Origin: an uncultured Bacteroidales bacterium
GTDB taxonomy: Bacteria; Bacteroidota; Bacteroidia; Bacteroidales; Paludibacteraceae
Direction: 5' to 3'
Length of the DNA: 54,569 nt
NCBI GenBank assembly: GCA_944321745.1
Contig: CALUML010000004.1
Location: 1-54,569 of the forward strand
This document shows positions 25,322 to 33,495 of the stretch, one piece after another. The notes beneath the pieces were generated by a model. It was not told the origin of the DNA and made no database searches. It was given only the letters and a program-made list of their open reading frames with translations. The translations under genes and the position numbers were made by a program. Positions within the stretch are counted from its first letter, which is position 1; the number at the start of each line of letters is the position of its first letter.

Positions 25322-26695
25322 ATGATAAAAATAGTAAAGGACTTTTTGTTCACATGTTTCTGCTTTAGTTTTGCATTCTTTCAAGTTCAGGCTACGGAAA
25401 GAGGAAACTTTAGCCATTTACCTTTAGACACAGGCTGGGATGTCATAGTCGTAGGTGGTGGCCCTGCAGGATGTGCGGCTGCAATTGCTTCTGCTCGGGA
25501 AGGAGCCAAGACGTTACTGATAGAAGCTACCGGAGCTTTGGGGGGCATGGGTACTTCAGGAGCCATGAACAATTGGTGTCCCTTCTCGGATGGTAATAAA
25601 ATTATTTATAAAGGTATAGCCGAAGAGATTTATTGGAAAGCCAAACAAGGTGTGCCCCATTTCCCTAAAAATGACCATCAGTGGCTTCCCATTAATACGG
25701 AACAATTAAAAAGAGTATATGATGATATGGTAATTCAATCGGGTGCAAAGGTATTGTTGTTTAGCATGATGGCTGGTGTGGAAATGAAAAACAAAAAAGA
25801 GGTGGATTATATTTTAGTTGCCAATAAACAAGGGCTAACCCGTTACAAGGCGAAAGTCTATGTTGATTGTACAGGTGATGGAGATCTTGCTGCGTTTGCG
25901 GGTGCTGATTTTTTTTATGGCGATGAAAATGGAAATATACAGTCATCCACCTTGTGTTTTTCCATCGTCAATGTTAATCATGATGAGTTCAAAAAATACG
26001 GTTTGGCACTTCAAGGCCAATCACCACGAAGCCCTATCCATAAAATATTGGCTACGGGTAAATATCCTCTTATCACAGATACGCATTTTAATGTGAAAAT
26101 GGTACACCCAGGAGTGCTTATGTTCAATGCTGGGCATTTGCCAGATGTACATAGCACTAATCCCGAGGAGGTGACTGCAGCCATGATGAAAGGACGAAAA
26201 ATCGCTGAAGAAATGCACCGCGCATTGAAGACAGAAGCTCCTGAATTGTTTGGAAATTCGTATCTCTCAGTTTCCGGGGCTTTGCTTGGTGTGCGGGAAG
26301 GGCGGAGAATAAAAGGTGATTACGTGTTTACTGTTGATGATTGGCTTGCCCGCCGTTCATTTGACGATGAAATTGGGCGCAATTGCTATTATATAGATGT
26401 GCATCGTGACGATGCCACCCGGTATGCCAGATATAAAAAAGGAGAAAGCCATGGCATACCATATCGGTGCCTCACTCCCGAGAAACTAAATAATGTATTG
26501 GTGGCTGGCCGTTGCATCTCAACAGATCATGCTTCCTATGGAAGTTTGCGCATTATGCCTGCATGCTTGGTTACAGGTGAGGCAGCAGGAGTAGCGGCAG
26601 CCATGGCTGCCTGCCAGCGTACTCCCAATGTCCATGCAATAGATGTTAAACAATTGAGGAAGATACTAAAAGAAGAAGGACAAGACATCCGATGA
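25322..26695 (+). CDS. Secreted FAD-dependent oxidoreductase
   Basis: A 457-residue protein. A signal peptide (about residues 1-24) is followed by an N-terminal dinucleotide fold with WDVIVVGGGPAGCAAAIASA (GGGPAG at 45-50). Further family motifs are VDCTGDGDLAAFAGADFF (about 180-197) and a C-terminal FAD-contact segment LVAGRCISTDHASYGSLRIM. This fits the FAD_oxidored family (PF12831), often named xanthan-lyase-related in Bacteroidota and frequently found in polysaccharide-use loci. The base composition is much A+T-richer than the flanks, and the gene lies entirely inside the insert bounded by the long repeat. It is probably co-transcribed with the large gene 35 bases downstream. Export of a flavoprotein implies folding or cofactor loading outside the cytoplasm, or Tat/Sec variation. 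Confidence 0.82.
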   Translation: MIKIVKDFLFTCFCFSFAFFQVQATERGNFSHLPLDTGWDVIVVGGGPAGCAAAIASAREGAKTLLIEATGALGGMGTSGAMNNWCPFSDGNKIIYKGIAEEIYWKAKQGVPHFPKNDHQWLPINTEQLKRVYDDMVIQSGAKVLLFSMMAGVEMKNKKEVDYILVANKQGLTRYKAKVYVDCTGDGDLAAFAGADFFYGDENGNIQSSTLCFSIVNVNHDEFKKYGLALQGQSPRSPIHKILATGKYPLITDTHFNVKMVHPGVLMFNAGHLPDVHSTNPEEVTAAMMKGRKIAEEMHRALKTEAPELFGNSYLSVSGALLGVREGRRIKGDYVFTVDDWLARRSFDDEIGRNCYYIDVHRDDATRYARYKKGESHGIPYRCLTPEKLNNVLVAGRCISTDHASYGSLRIMPACLVTGEAAGVAAAMAACQRTPNVHAIDVKQLRKILKEEGQDIR

Positions 26696-26730
26696 TATTT
26701 TAATTTTAAACAATAAAACAAAAAGTACTT

Positions 26731-29700
26731 ATGAGAAAGCTAAATTATCTATTTGCCGTAATCATGTGTTGTGGTCATGTGCTTGCGACGGATGGTTGGG
26801 ACATTATCGACAAATCCATGACATCGGCCACACCTTGGGATGCAGACGGAGGAGCCGCACACAATAAAGCTTGGAAAAGTTCGCAAAAAGGGGATGGTAT
26901 AACCATAACTCAAAAAACAGACTTTGTTAATATCACCAAGACGGGGGCTGCCAGTAAAGATAATTATGCTTATCTGGTTCCGGCAGGACTTACGTTGGAA
27001 AAAAACACGGCTTATTCTTTTGAGGTCAAAGCTCGTGTGAATCCCATCGACAAAACTATATATCCAGATCAGGAAGATAGATATGAATGTAACCAAATAT
27101 CGGCTCGCTTTCATCAAAAGAACATGTATATTTACTTGAAGTATGGTGATACGGAAAGCGGATATGTTAGCCTTACGCCTGCCGTCTCCCACCAAGAGGA
27201 TGATTTGCATCGTATGAATACTTCAGAATGGCATGTATATCGTTTTAGTTTTCACGCTGATAACACGAAATATGATGTATATATAGACAATAATGCAGAA
27301 CCAATATTCAAGGATGTACCGGTAACTTCGCCTGATGATGGAGGTATGTCTACCAATATCATACGTTTAGGTGCGGAGACGAACAACCGCTGCAACCTCG
27401 ATATCGCTTATGTACGCATGGGAACGGGCATGGTGTTTAACTCCCCTAAAATCATGTCCGTTCACCTCAGCTCAAATCACCATGCAACAGGAATAGAAAC
27501 TCGTGTGACAGCCAAAGTCAATACTGTGTTAATAGAAGATGGAGAAAAATTGCTGTACTCTCTTGTAAATGAAAGAGAACAAATCATAGCCTCAACAGAG
27601 ATAACGGTGAATGCCGATGCGGCATCGGGCACGCTCACTATTCCGGCGGGAACTCCGGTGGGGGATTATATTGTGAAAGTCTCCGTTCCTGATGGCAGTT
27701 TGAATGGGTATTCAGTTGCAGCAGCGACAGTACCTTATACGATAGTTGAGACATTGGGTGATTATTGGGATATTATAGACAAGAGTATGGCTACGTGGGA
27801 TATGGATGAGGGGAAAGAATATAATCGAGCTTGGACTATTACAAAATCCGGTGAATTTTCTACAGAAAATGTGAAAGTATTCGATGACTATGTCAACATA
27901 TTCAAGACACCGGTGGGCGGAGCCACGAATTACGCCTACCTTGCAACCAAGGAATTGACATTAGCTCCCAATGCTGATTTTACTTTGCAGGTAAGGGCGC
28001 GTACGCAGCCGATCGATAAAAGCTTTTATCCTGATACGCATGAAGGATATGAGTCAAATGCCATTGCAGCTCGCATAAATAATGCAGAGATAGAAATTCA
28101 TTTAAAACATGGTGATGTCAGTACAGGCTATGTGGCGTTGACTGCGGCACTTGAGCATTCATCTGATGATAAATACCAACTTGATACGGAAGAATGGCAT
28201 GACTATTGGTTTGTTTTTTATGCCAACAATACGTTTGATGTATACATTGACGACATAGAAGAACCTATATTTGAAAATGTTCGTGCTAAAGCTGCTACCG
28301 GTGACAACCTTATAAAGATAGGGGCAGCTAAGGAGCAACGGTGCAACTTGGACATCAAAACTGTCAAGATGAAAAATGGAATTTCGGCTGCCAAACCTAA
28401 GATTATTGCCATAGAAGCCGACCACGACAGCTATTTGGCAGATGAAGCCCATAATGTGGAGGTGACGGCTCAAGCCATTCTTTTGCCCGATGGAGACCGC
28501 CTAGCTTTTACATTAACGGACATGGAGGGTAATGCGCTTGTGCCAACGTGTGAGGCAGAATTATTGTCGGGCAAAGCTAGTCAAGTTTTGAAAATTCCAG
28601 CATTGCCCGTTGGCCGTTACATGATAAAGGTGAGTGCAACGAGTGGAAGTGCAGAAGACGTGGTGCCAAAATCCATGCAATATGATTTGGTCGGTCCTTC
28701 GCCTATTGAGGAACAATTTTTCCCGCAAGTAGAACCGGTTGGATTTGTAAAGGACATTGACGATTATCAATACATCGGACCATCCAAGGAATTTATTACG
28801 CCTTGTGTGCTTGATGTACAAGGTCACTTGGTGGAGGGCAAGTTCCGTGATGGCAGTGTGCCCTACAACCGTTATTATTTGTTTTACTCGCCACATGAAA
28901 ATCCGGGAGGTATTTATTTAATGACAGCTCCAACCCTTGACGGTCCTTGGACAGAGCAGAACACTGTTATCGACTTGGAATGGGCAAAAAAACAAACAGA
29001 AAGCAATGTGTCCACGGCAAATCATATATCGGCATGCAACGTAATATGGAACGATGTGTACAACAAATGGTTTATGTATTTCCACGGACCCAACACTACC
29101 ACTCATTATGCTACAAGTGACAACCTAGTAGATTGGGAATTTGGTGCTAGCATTCTTAACCCGCAAAGTTTTGGAAGTCCGGGGACGGAAGCAAGCTACG
29201 CCAAAATATATGAACATACCATCCCTGATTTAGGTAATAAATATGTCATGATTATTATGATTAATGAAGGCGGTACGCGGAAAGTGTATTGGGCGCATTC
29301 TAAAGATGGGATAGAATGGACGTGTATCAAAAAACCTTTGGTATCGCCTGACCTGAATTATAAGAAAATCCCAGGTACAGATATTAAGCCTAATTACCGG
29401 GGTGGATTTGGCAATAATGTGGCACCGGCTTTGTTTATGGCATCACATGATCGTTACTTCGTTTTTGTAGGAGCCAGTTCTGGTAATGTATACTTGGTGG
29501 AGGTTGGCGAAGCCTTTGACATGGAGATTCATTGGGGCGAACTTATGAATCATGAAGACTTCGTGATAGATACTGATGAGTTCGGACAGAAAGTTGCTGT
29601 GCCGCGCATATCTTCCATATCGTTTATACAGGATGACAATGATGTCTGGTACATGTTTTTTGAGGCGGGTGGACGTTTGGGAGCTAATACAGCCTATGCA

Positions 29701-29988
29701 AAAGAAGGAGGGAAAGCGGTCACTCCGCAGATAACCAAGGATGAATCGCGATTGTTATTGGTTTATCCCACCATACTACGAATGAATGAATCAGTTCACA
29801 TGCAATCTTATGAGAGTGAAATTGTGCGAGTTGCACTGTTCGACATGACTGGCCGTTGCGTGCGCACTTTGCAGCCTAATGCAGCGATTTGCGAACTGAA
29901 GTCTCCAAGCAGTGCAGGCTTGTATTTGTTGAAAATCGAGTTAGAAAATGGGATGACAAAACATGTCGAATTGGTCGTTTCCGAATAG
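26731..29988 (+). CDS. Large secreted beta-propeller protein with T9SS-type tail
   Basis: A 1085-residue protein with a signal peptide (about residues 1-19). Two homologous ~320-residue modules follow: the first begins DGWDIIDKSM (about 22), the second DYWDIIDKSM (about 344). Each has a lectin/laminin-G-like jelly-roll pattern (AYLVPAGLTL/AYLATKELTL, YDVYIDN/FDVYIDD) and then an Ig-like part. Residues about 670-1005 look like a five-bladed propeller of the GH43/GH32 type, with YYLFYSPHENPGGIYLMTAP and VYWAHSKDGIEW. The last ~75 residues match a Por-secretion (T9SS type A) sorting domain: VALFDMTGRCVRTL...GLYLLKIELENG. It is likely a surface-delivered glycan-binding or glycan-cleaving protein. 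Catalytic acids are not assigned. It is insert cargo with A+T-rich codons. Confidence 0.75.
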   Translation: MRKLNYLFAVIMCCGHVLATDGWDIIDKSMTSATPWDADGGAAHNKAWKSSQKGDGITITQKTDFVNITKTGAASKDNYAYLVPAGLTLEKNTAYSFEVKARVNPIDKTIYPDQEDRYECNQISARFHQKNMYIYLKYGDTESGYVSLTPAVSHQEDDLHRMNTSEWHVYRFSFHADNTKYDVYIDNNAEPIFKDVPVTSPDDGGMSTNIIRLGAETNNRCNLDIAYVRMGTGMVFNSPKIMSVHLSSNHHATGIETRVTAKVNTVLIEDGEKLLYSLVNEREQIIASTEITVNADAASGTLTIPAGTPVGDYIVKVSVPDGSLNGYSVAAATVPYTIVETLGDYWDIIDKSMATWDMDEGKEYNRAWTITKSGEFSTENVKVFDDYVNIFKTPVGGATNYAYLATKELTLAPNADFTLQVRARTQPIDKSFYPDTHEGYESNAIAARINNAEIEIHLKHGDVSTGYVALTAALEHSSDDKYQLDTEEWHDYWFVFYANNTFDVYIDDIEEPIFENVRAKAATGDNLIKIGAAKEQRCNLDIKTVKMKNGISAAKPKIIAIEADHDSYLADEAHNVEVTAQAILLPDGDRLAFTLTDMEGNALVPTCEAELLSGKASQVLKIPALPVGRYMIKVSATSGSAEDVVPKSMQYDLVGPSPIEEQFFPQVEPVGFVKDIDDYQYIGPSKEFITPCVLDVQGHLVEGKFRDGSVPYNRYYLFYSPHENPGGIYLMTAPTLDGPWTEQNTVIDLEWAKKQTESNVSTANHISACNVIWNDVYNKWFMYFHGPNTTTHYATSDNLVDWEFGASILNPQSFGSPGTEASYAKIYEHTIPDLGNKYVMIIMINEGGTRKVYWAHSKDGIEWTCIKKPLVSPDLNYKKIPGTDIKPNYRGGFGNNVAPALFMASHDRYFVFVGASSGNVYLVEVGEAFDMEIHWGELMNHEDFVIDTDEFGQKVAVPRISSISFIQDDNDVWYMFFEAGGRLGANTAYAKEGGKAVTPQITKDESRLLLVYPTILRMNESVHMQSYESEIVRVALFDMTGRCVRTLQPNAAICELKSPSSAGLYLLKIELENGMTKHVELVVSE

Positions 29989-30117
29989 ACGCGATTGCTT
30001 TCGCATGTAATAGCTAAGACTTGTTCTGCAATGCATTACTATCGTACAAAAAAAGTATCAGATATCCCCTACGGGGGATACACAATAATTAACGATAATG
30101 ATTCTCCGTAAAGGAGT

Positions 30118-30130
30118 TGTAGATTCAAGA
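30118..30130. repeat. Short direct repeat at the insert's right edge
   Basis: TGTAGATTCAAGA, the partner of 25236-25248 (12 of 13 bases). It lies immediately upstream of the 44-base palindrome. Two small hairpins precede it: TATCCCC/GGGGATA (30063-30080) and CTCC/GGAG (about 30104-30116). Confidence 0.4.
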
Positions 30131-30133
30131 CCA

Positions 30134-30177
30134 AAGTGCAACATCCAGTGGCCCGCGGGCCACTGGATGTTGCACTT
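30134..30177. repeat. Perfect 44-bp palindrome at the insert junction
   Basis: The left arm 30134-30155 (AAGTGCAACATCCAGTGGCC then CG) is exactly complementary to 30156-30177, with no spacer. It ends 12 bases before the right copy of the long repeat. A perfect spacer-free palindrome of this size is unusual. It may be two abutted terminal inverted repeats of a lost insertion sequence, or a recombination or processing site. Confidence 0.95.
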
Positions 30178-30189
30178 CTCGACCAGAAG

Positions 30190-30761
30190 CCATCGTGCCG
30201 CAGTCGCGCCAAGTAGTGCGCTGGGCGTTCGGTGAAGATGCCAACACGGTGTCCGACGTATTCGACTGCGGCGACCAGTTCGTGGTGGCTGTGGTAACGG
30301 AAGTGAACGAAAAAGGGTACACCCCGGTGGCCAAAGTGAGCGGGCAAATCAAGGCCGAACTGATGAAGGAAAAGAAAGCCGAACGCATGATAGCCGACCT
30401 GCAGACCAAGCTGGCCGAAGGCAAGTCGCTGGAAGAACTGGCCAAAGCCCTCGACGTGGACGTGAAGGAAGCCACGGGCGTGAGCTTCGCCTCGTACTCG
30501 TTCGGCAGCGCAGGCTTCGAACCTTACGTCATCGGCAAGGCCATGACGCAAGAAGTAAACAAGCTGTCGCAGCCCATCAAGGGCAACTCGGGCGTGTACG
30601 TGGTGCTGCCAACCAAGGCAACGGACGGCACGGGTACCTTCGATGCCGCAGCGGAAATCGCCCAACTGAACAACCGCAACATGTACTCGCTGTCCTACAC
30701 CATCTACCAGGACATCCGCGACAATGCGGAAATCGTGGACACCCGCTCGAATTTCTACTAA
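30190..30761 (+). pseudogene. ppiD 3' fragment
   Basis: It encodes the last ~190 residues of the PpiD-like protein, including the VSGQIKAELMKEKKAERM helix and the C-terminal end IVDTRSNFY. There is no signal anchor or N-terminal half. It has Ala where the full gene has Val (GEDANTV against GEDVNTV). It is a remnant of the integration. A GTG at 30195 is in frame, but nothing suggests expression. Confidence 0.92.
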
Positions 30762-30783
30762 ACCCGCGGTAAAATCACATACA

Positions 30784-30833
30784 ACACAAAAAGCGGTGGA
30801 ACGGCCATTCGGTCGTTCCACCGCTTTTTGTGT
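30784..30833. terminator. Second copy of the bidirectional ppiD terminator
   Basis: Same perfect 20-base stem and loop as 24617-24666, carried in the right repeat. Confidence 0.9.
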
Positions 30834-30854
30834 CATCCCCGTGGCAGGCTGCAC

Positions 30855-31214
30855 TCACAGCCACCGCTTCGCCAAAGGATAGGCCAGCACGCCACACACC
30901 ACGGCCAGCCCACCCGCCAGCACCCAGCGCACGTCCAGGCTACCGAACAAGCCCAGCCAACCGACAACCTCTACCACCCAACGCGACAAGGCCAACACCC
31001 CTTCCCACGCCTGACGATGGCACACTAACAGCACCGCCGCCGCCAGCCCCCCGGGCAGCCACCGTGCCCATCCCCTCGCGGGGCGGCACGCATCCACCCG
31101 GTCCAGTTTGTGCCGCAAACGGCCTTCGAAGAAGTCACGTTCCACGTCCGGCACGTCCCCGCGCAGCAAGTCGCGCAGGCGTTCATCATTCGATTTATTC
31201 TTTTTCATATCCAT
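30855..31214 (-). CDS. Small membrane protein, anti-sigma-like (right, native copy)
   Basis: 119 residues, identical to the left copy: a charged N-terminal domain, then hydrophobic segments ending LAGGLAVVCGVLAYPLAKRW. It overlaps the 3' end of the intact ECF sigma gene by 20 bases and forms the last gene of a DUF6249-like - sigma - anti-sigma-like operon. The likely role is to hold the sigma factor at the membrane. The family is not recognised and the role is inferred from position. Confidence 0.7.
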   Translation of the reverse strand: MDMKKNKSNDERLRDLLRGDVPDVERDFFEGRLRHKLDRVDACRPARGWARWLPGGLAAAVLLVCHRQAWEGVLALSRWVVEVVGWLGLFGSLDVRWVLAGGLAVVCGVLAYPLAKRWL

Positions 31215-31722
31215 TTTGTTTCAAGAAAGTTTCCAATTTGTCGCGTCCCCGCTTCAGGTGCGACTTCACCGTGCCCACGGGCATGTGCATGATGGCCGCC
31301 ACCTTCGCCACCGGGAAGTCCTCCATGTAGTGCAGCAGCAAGGCCGAACGTTCCTCCGTCCGCAGCCGGGCGAGGGCGGCCTGCACGTCATGCGCCGTAT
31401 CCGGGTCGGCACCTTCGGCGGCAGGCAGGCTGTCGTCCAGCTCGGCGGCCTCGTGCTCGCCCCGGCGGTGGGAGCAGAAGGCGTTGTAGCCGATGCGGAA
31501 CAGCCACGTGCGGAAGCCCGCCAGCCCGCCGAACGTGCCGATGCGGCAATACGCCTTGATGAAGGTCTCCTGCGCCAGGTCATCGGCCAGGGGCGGGTCG
31601 CCGGTGAGCCGCAGCAGGTAACGCCGCAGGGGAAGGGCGTGACGCGACACCAGCGCATCAAACGCCCGGCGGTCGCCCAGCGCGGCCCGCCCCACCAGCA
31701 CCGTGTCGTTCAACGAGTTCAT
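31195..31722 (-). CDS. ECF-type RNA polymerase sigma factor
   Basis: 175 residues. Region 2: ADDLAQETFIKAYCRIGTF with FRTWLFRIGYNAFCSHRR (about 45-95). Region 4: ALARLRTEERSALLLHYMED then VAKVAAIMHMPVGTVKSHLK (about 120-165). Both are typical of extracytoplasmic-function sigma factors. The start is ATG 31722, overlapping the upstream gene's stop by ATGA; the longer frame upstream is Gly/Arg-rich and not protein-like. Position near an envelope-folding gene (ppiD) and between two membrane proteins suggests an envelope-signal circuit. A truncated copy lies at 25028-25235. Confidence 0.92.
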   Translation of the reverse strand: MNSLNDTVLVGRAALGDRRAFDALVSRHALPLRRYLLRLTGDPPLADDLAQETFIKAYCRIGTFGGLAGFRTWLFRIGYNAFCSHRRGEHEAAELDDSLPAAEGADPDTAHDVQAALARLRTEERSALLLHYMEDFPVAKVAAIMHMPVGTVKSHLKRGRDKLETFLKQNGYEKE

Positions 31723-32282
31723 TGCCCGTCCGTCTTTTGCTCCTTTGCCCCCAGAAAGTGCGCCAGCACGTTGCCCACGCCAAGAGCCACCACCACCAAG
31801 CCGAACAAGGCAATGTCCCAATCCACGACCACGCCCACGGCCACCGTCAACGCCACGCCCACCGCTATCTGCGTGACACCCCGTTGCAGGAACGAGCGTT
31901 GCGGCTTGCCTTCATCGAAAAACTCCGGGGGCAATTGTTGCCCGTGCAGGATGGCGGCCTCGGCCACTTCCATCTGTTTCTTGCGTTTCAAATAAGGAAA
32001 AAGTAAAGCAAAATATGCGATAAGCAAAGACACGACAAATACACCAACAAGAGCGACCATCCCCGTTTTGTCTGAAGGATCAATCGAGTACGTTCCAAGA
32101 ATTTCATCACCAAGACTGACCACCTCCACCCGTTCTCCCCTTGTGATTTTCACTTCTTCCTTTTGTCCGATAGCCACATCGCTTGCGTCCACAGCTCCTT
32201 CTTGCTGCTGGGCATACAGCCCGCCACACAAACTCATGGCGCACAAGGCCGCCCCTACCAACATACATTTCATTCGTTTCAT
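31719..32282 (-). CDS. DUF6249-like membrane protein
   Basis: 187 residues. Signal peptide (MKRMKCMLVGAALCAMSLCG...YAQ), an acidic extracytoplasmic segment (about 25-70), a membrane span (about 73-95), a cytoplasmic linker (LKRKKQMEVAEAAILHGQQL) and two further spans (about 135-175). The pattern of a span followed by 'A.L..G..LPPEFF' resembles Bacteroidota DUF6249 proteins, which commonly sit beside ECF sigma genes. It overlaps the sigma start by four bases, so it may sense or relay the signal. Function not established. Confidence 0.7.
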   Translation of the reverse strand: MKRMKCMLVGAALCAMSLCGGLYAQQQEGAVDASDVAIGQKEEVKITRGERVEVVSLGDEILGTYSIDPSDKTGMVALVGVFVVSLLIAYFALLFPYLKRKKQMEVAEAAILHGQQLPPEFFDEGKPQRSFLQRGVTQIAVGVALTVAVGVVVDWDIALFGLVVVALGVGNVLAHFLGAKEQKTDGQ

Positions 32283-32412
32283 ACTGATTTTCCTTTCTTT
32301 TAATAATGATACATAACTGCTTTACTGCGGACGGCACGCCGGCCTTTGCCGTCCCTTTTCATTGCATTAGACGCAATGAAGGGGGCAAACGGTTGCAAGC
32401 GGATACAAAAAA

Positions 32413-32456
32413 ACACAAAAAAGGGACACCCCGCACGGGGCATCCCTCTTTTTTTT
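32413..32456. terminator. Bidirectional terminator downstream of rubrerythrin
   Basis: GGGACACCCCG (32423-32433) pairs with CGGGGCATCCC (32436-32446) apart from two mismatched positions, with A-runs before and T-runs after. On the minus strand it ends the rubrerythrin transcript. The rest of 32283-32473 is leader for the DUF6249-sigma operon, where I see no clear -7 element. Confidence 0.8.
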
Positions 32457-32473
32457 ACACAAACCGCAATCGG

Positions 32474-33028
32474 TTATTTCTTGAAATAACGGTTGTACAG
32501 GCCTTCGAAGCCTTTGCCGTGGCGGGCTTCGTCCTTGCACATTTCATGGACGGTGTCGTGGATAGCGTCCAAGTTCAGTTGTTTGGCACGCGTGGCGATA
32601 CGTTTCTTGTCTTCGCAGGCACCGCATTCGGCGTCTTTGCGTTTTTCGAGGTTGGTCTTCGTGTCCCAAACCACGTCGCCCAACAGTTCGGCGAACTTGG
32701 CGGCATGTTCGGCTTCTTCCCAAGCGTAACGCTTGAAGGCTTCGGCTATTTCCGGATAACCTTCGCGGTCGGCCTGGCGGCTCATGGCCAGGTACATGCC
32801 CACCTCGGTGCATTCGCCCATGAAGTGCGCGTTGAGGTCCTTAATCATTTCTTCGTCGGAACCTTTGGCCACGCCCAGCACGTGTTCATCGGCGAACACG
32901 AGCGCGTCGCCCGTTTCCACCAATTCTTTGAACTTGCTCTTCGGCTGTTTGCATTGCGGGCAGAATTCGGGAGCTTCGTCCCCTTCGTGCACGTAACCGC
33001 ACACGGTGCAGATCCATTTCTTCTTCAT
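32474..33028 (-). CDS. Rubrerythrin (peroxide-scavenging di-iron protein)
   Basis: 184 residues. The N-terminal rubredoxin-like site has CTVCGY and CPQCKQPK (residues 6-30). The four-helix domain carries the di-iron ligands: [29 protein letters not shown] and [18 protein letters not shown]. It reduces hydrogen peroxide using electrons from reduced donors and protects anaerobes from oxidative stress. The rubredoxin-first order corresponds to the 'reverse' layout. I start at the ATG at 33028, where the rubredoxin domain begins; another ATG at 33061 is possible. A TATATTTG promoter lies upstream and a terminator downstream, so it is monocistronic. Confidence 0.93.
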   Translation of the reverse strand: MKKKWICTVCGYVHEGDEAPEFCPQCKQPKSKFKELVETGDALVFADEHVLGVAKGSDEEMIKDLNAHFMGECTEVGMYLAMSRQADREGYPEIAEAFKRYAWEEAEHAAKFAELLGDVVWDTKTNLEKRKDAECGACEDKKRIATRAKQLNLDAIHDTVHEMCKDEARHGKGFEGLYNRYFKK

Positions 33029-33108
33029 TTCCTTTGAATTTAGTTGGTTTGTATAAGACATCTCGCCGTGCCTGCCTTTTTGTAACATGCACAGCTTTTA
33101 AACGATTG

Positions 33109-33116
33109 CAAATATA
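33109..33116 (-). promoter_or_regulatory. -7 promoter element TATATTTG for rubrerythrin
   Basis: An exact match to TAnnTTTG on the minus strand, 80 bases upstream of the chosen ATG (47 upstream of the alternative at 33061). Confidence 0.65.
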
Positions 33117-33204
33117 CGGAAAGATTTCCATCCCCATTCCCTAATAAAACGTAAAATTTGTTTCACGTCCCGGTGCGGCCGCCCGGCAAGGGGCAACCCG
33201 CCCT

Positions 33205-33370
33205 TCGGCACGCATACTTCCCCGCACGGGCATCCATACTTCCACCGATGCCCGCCCATACTTCCCCGGATGCCGACATATTCCACAAACTACGGCGCAG
33301 TTTGTAGAAACTACGGCGCGGTTTGTAAAAACTACGGCGTAGTTTGTAAAAACCGCGCCGTAGTTTTAAG
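33205..33370. repeat. Two short intergenic repeat families
   Basis: CATACTTCC occurs three times between about 33211 and 33260 with G+C-rich spacers. At 33284-33370 about 3.5 units of a ~22-base palindromic word (ACAAACTACGGCGCAGTTTG, then AAACTACGGCGTAGTTTG and a final inverted form) are in tandem. Each unit can fold on itself. They sit between the rubrerythrin promoter and rlmN; this 467-base gap (33029-33495) contains no gene. Confidence 0.8.
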
Positions 33371-33436
33371 AATAGATGCGGGGAACAGGAAGAATACAGC
33401 AGCATCCGGGGAAATTCGCGCCAGCATCTTCGGAGG

Positions 33437-33472
33437 TTTGGATGAGGAAAAGGGATTTTTTTCCTAACTTTG
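33437..33472 (+). promoter_or_regulatory. Promoter of rlmN (TTTG ... TAACTTTG)
   Basis: TAACTTTG at 33465-33472 matches TAnnTTTG, 24 bases before the ATG. TTTG at 33437-33440 may be the -33 box, although the 24-base spacing is slightly long. Confidence 0.65.
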
Positions 33473-33495
33473 CAACAAAGACATCATGATATATA

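Larger units (their letters stand above)
30190..31402. repeat. 1213-bp direct repeat, right copy
   Basis: Partner of 24023-25235. It begins inside the ppiD coding sequence (no 5' part) and ends inside the sigma gene, which continues intact to its own start. It therefore supplies a ppiD remnant, a second terminator, a second anti-sigma-like gene and the functional sigma gene. Recombination with the left copy would excise a 6167-base circle. Confidence 0.95.

Noticed and set aside
30134..30177. Rho-independent terminator
   Set aside because: The palindrome has no loop and no T-run; its junction position fits a recombination or IS-end origin better.
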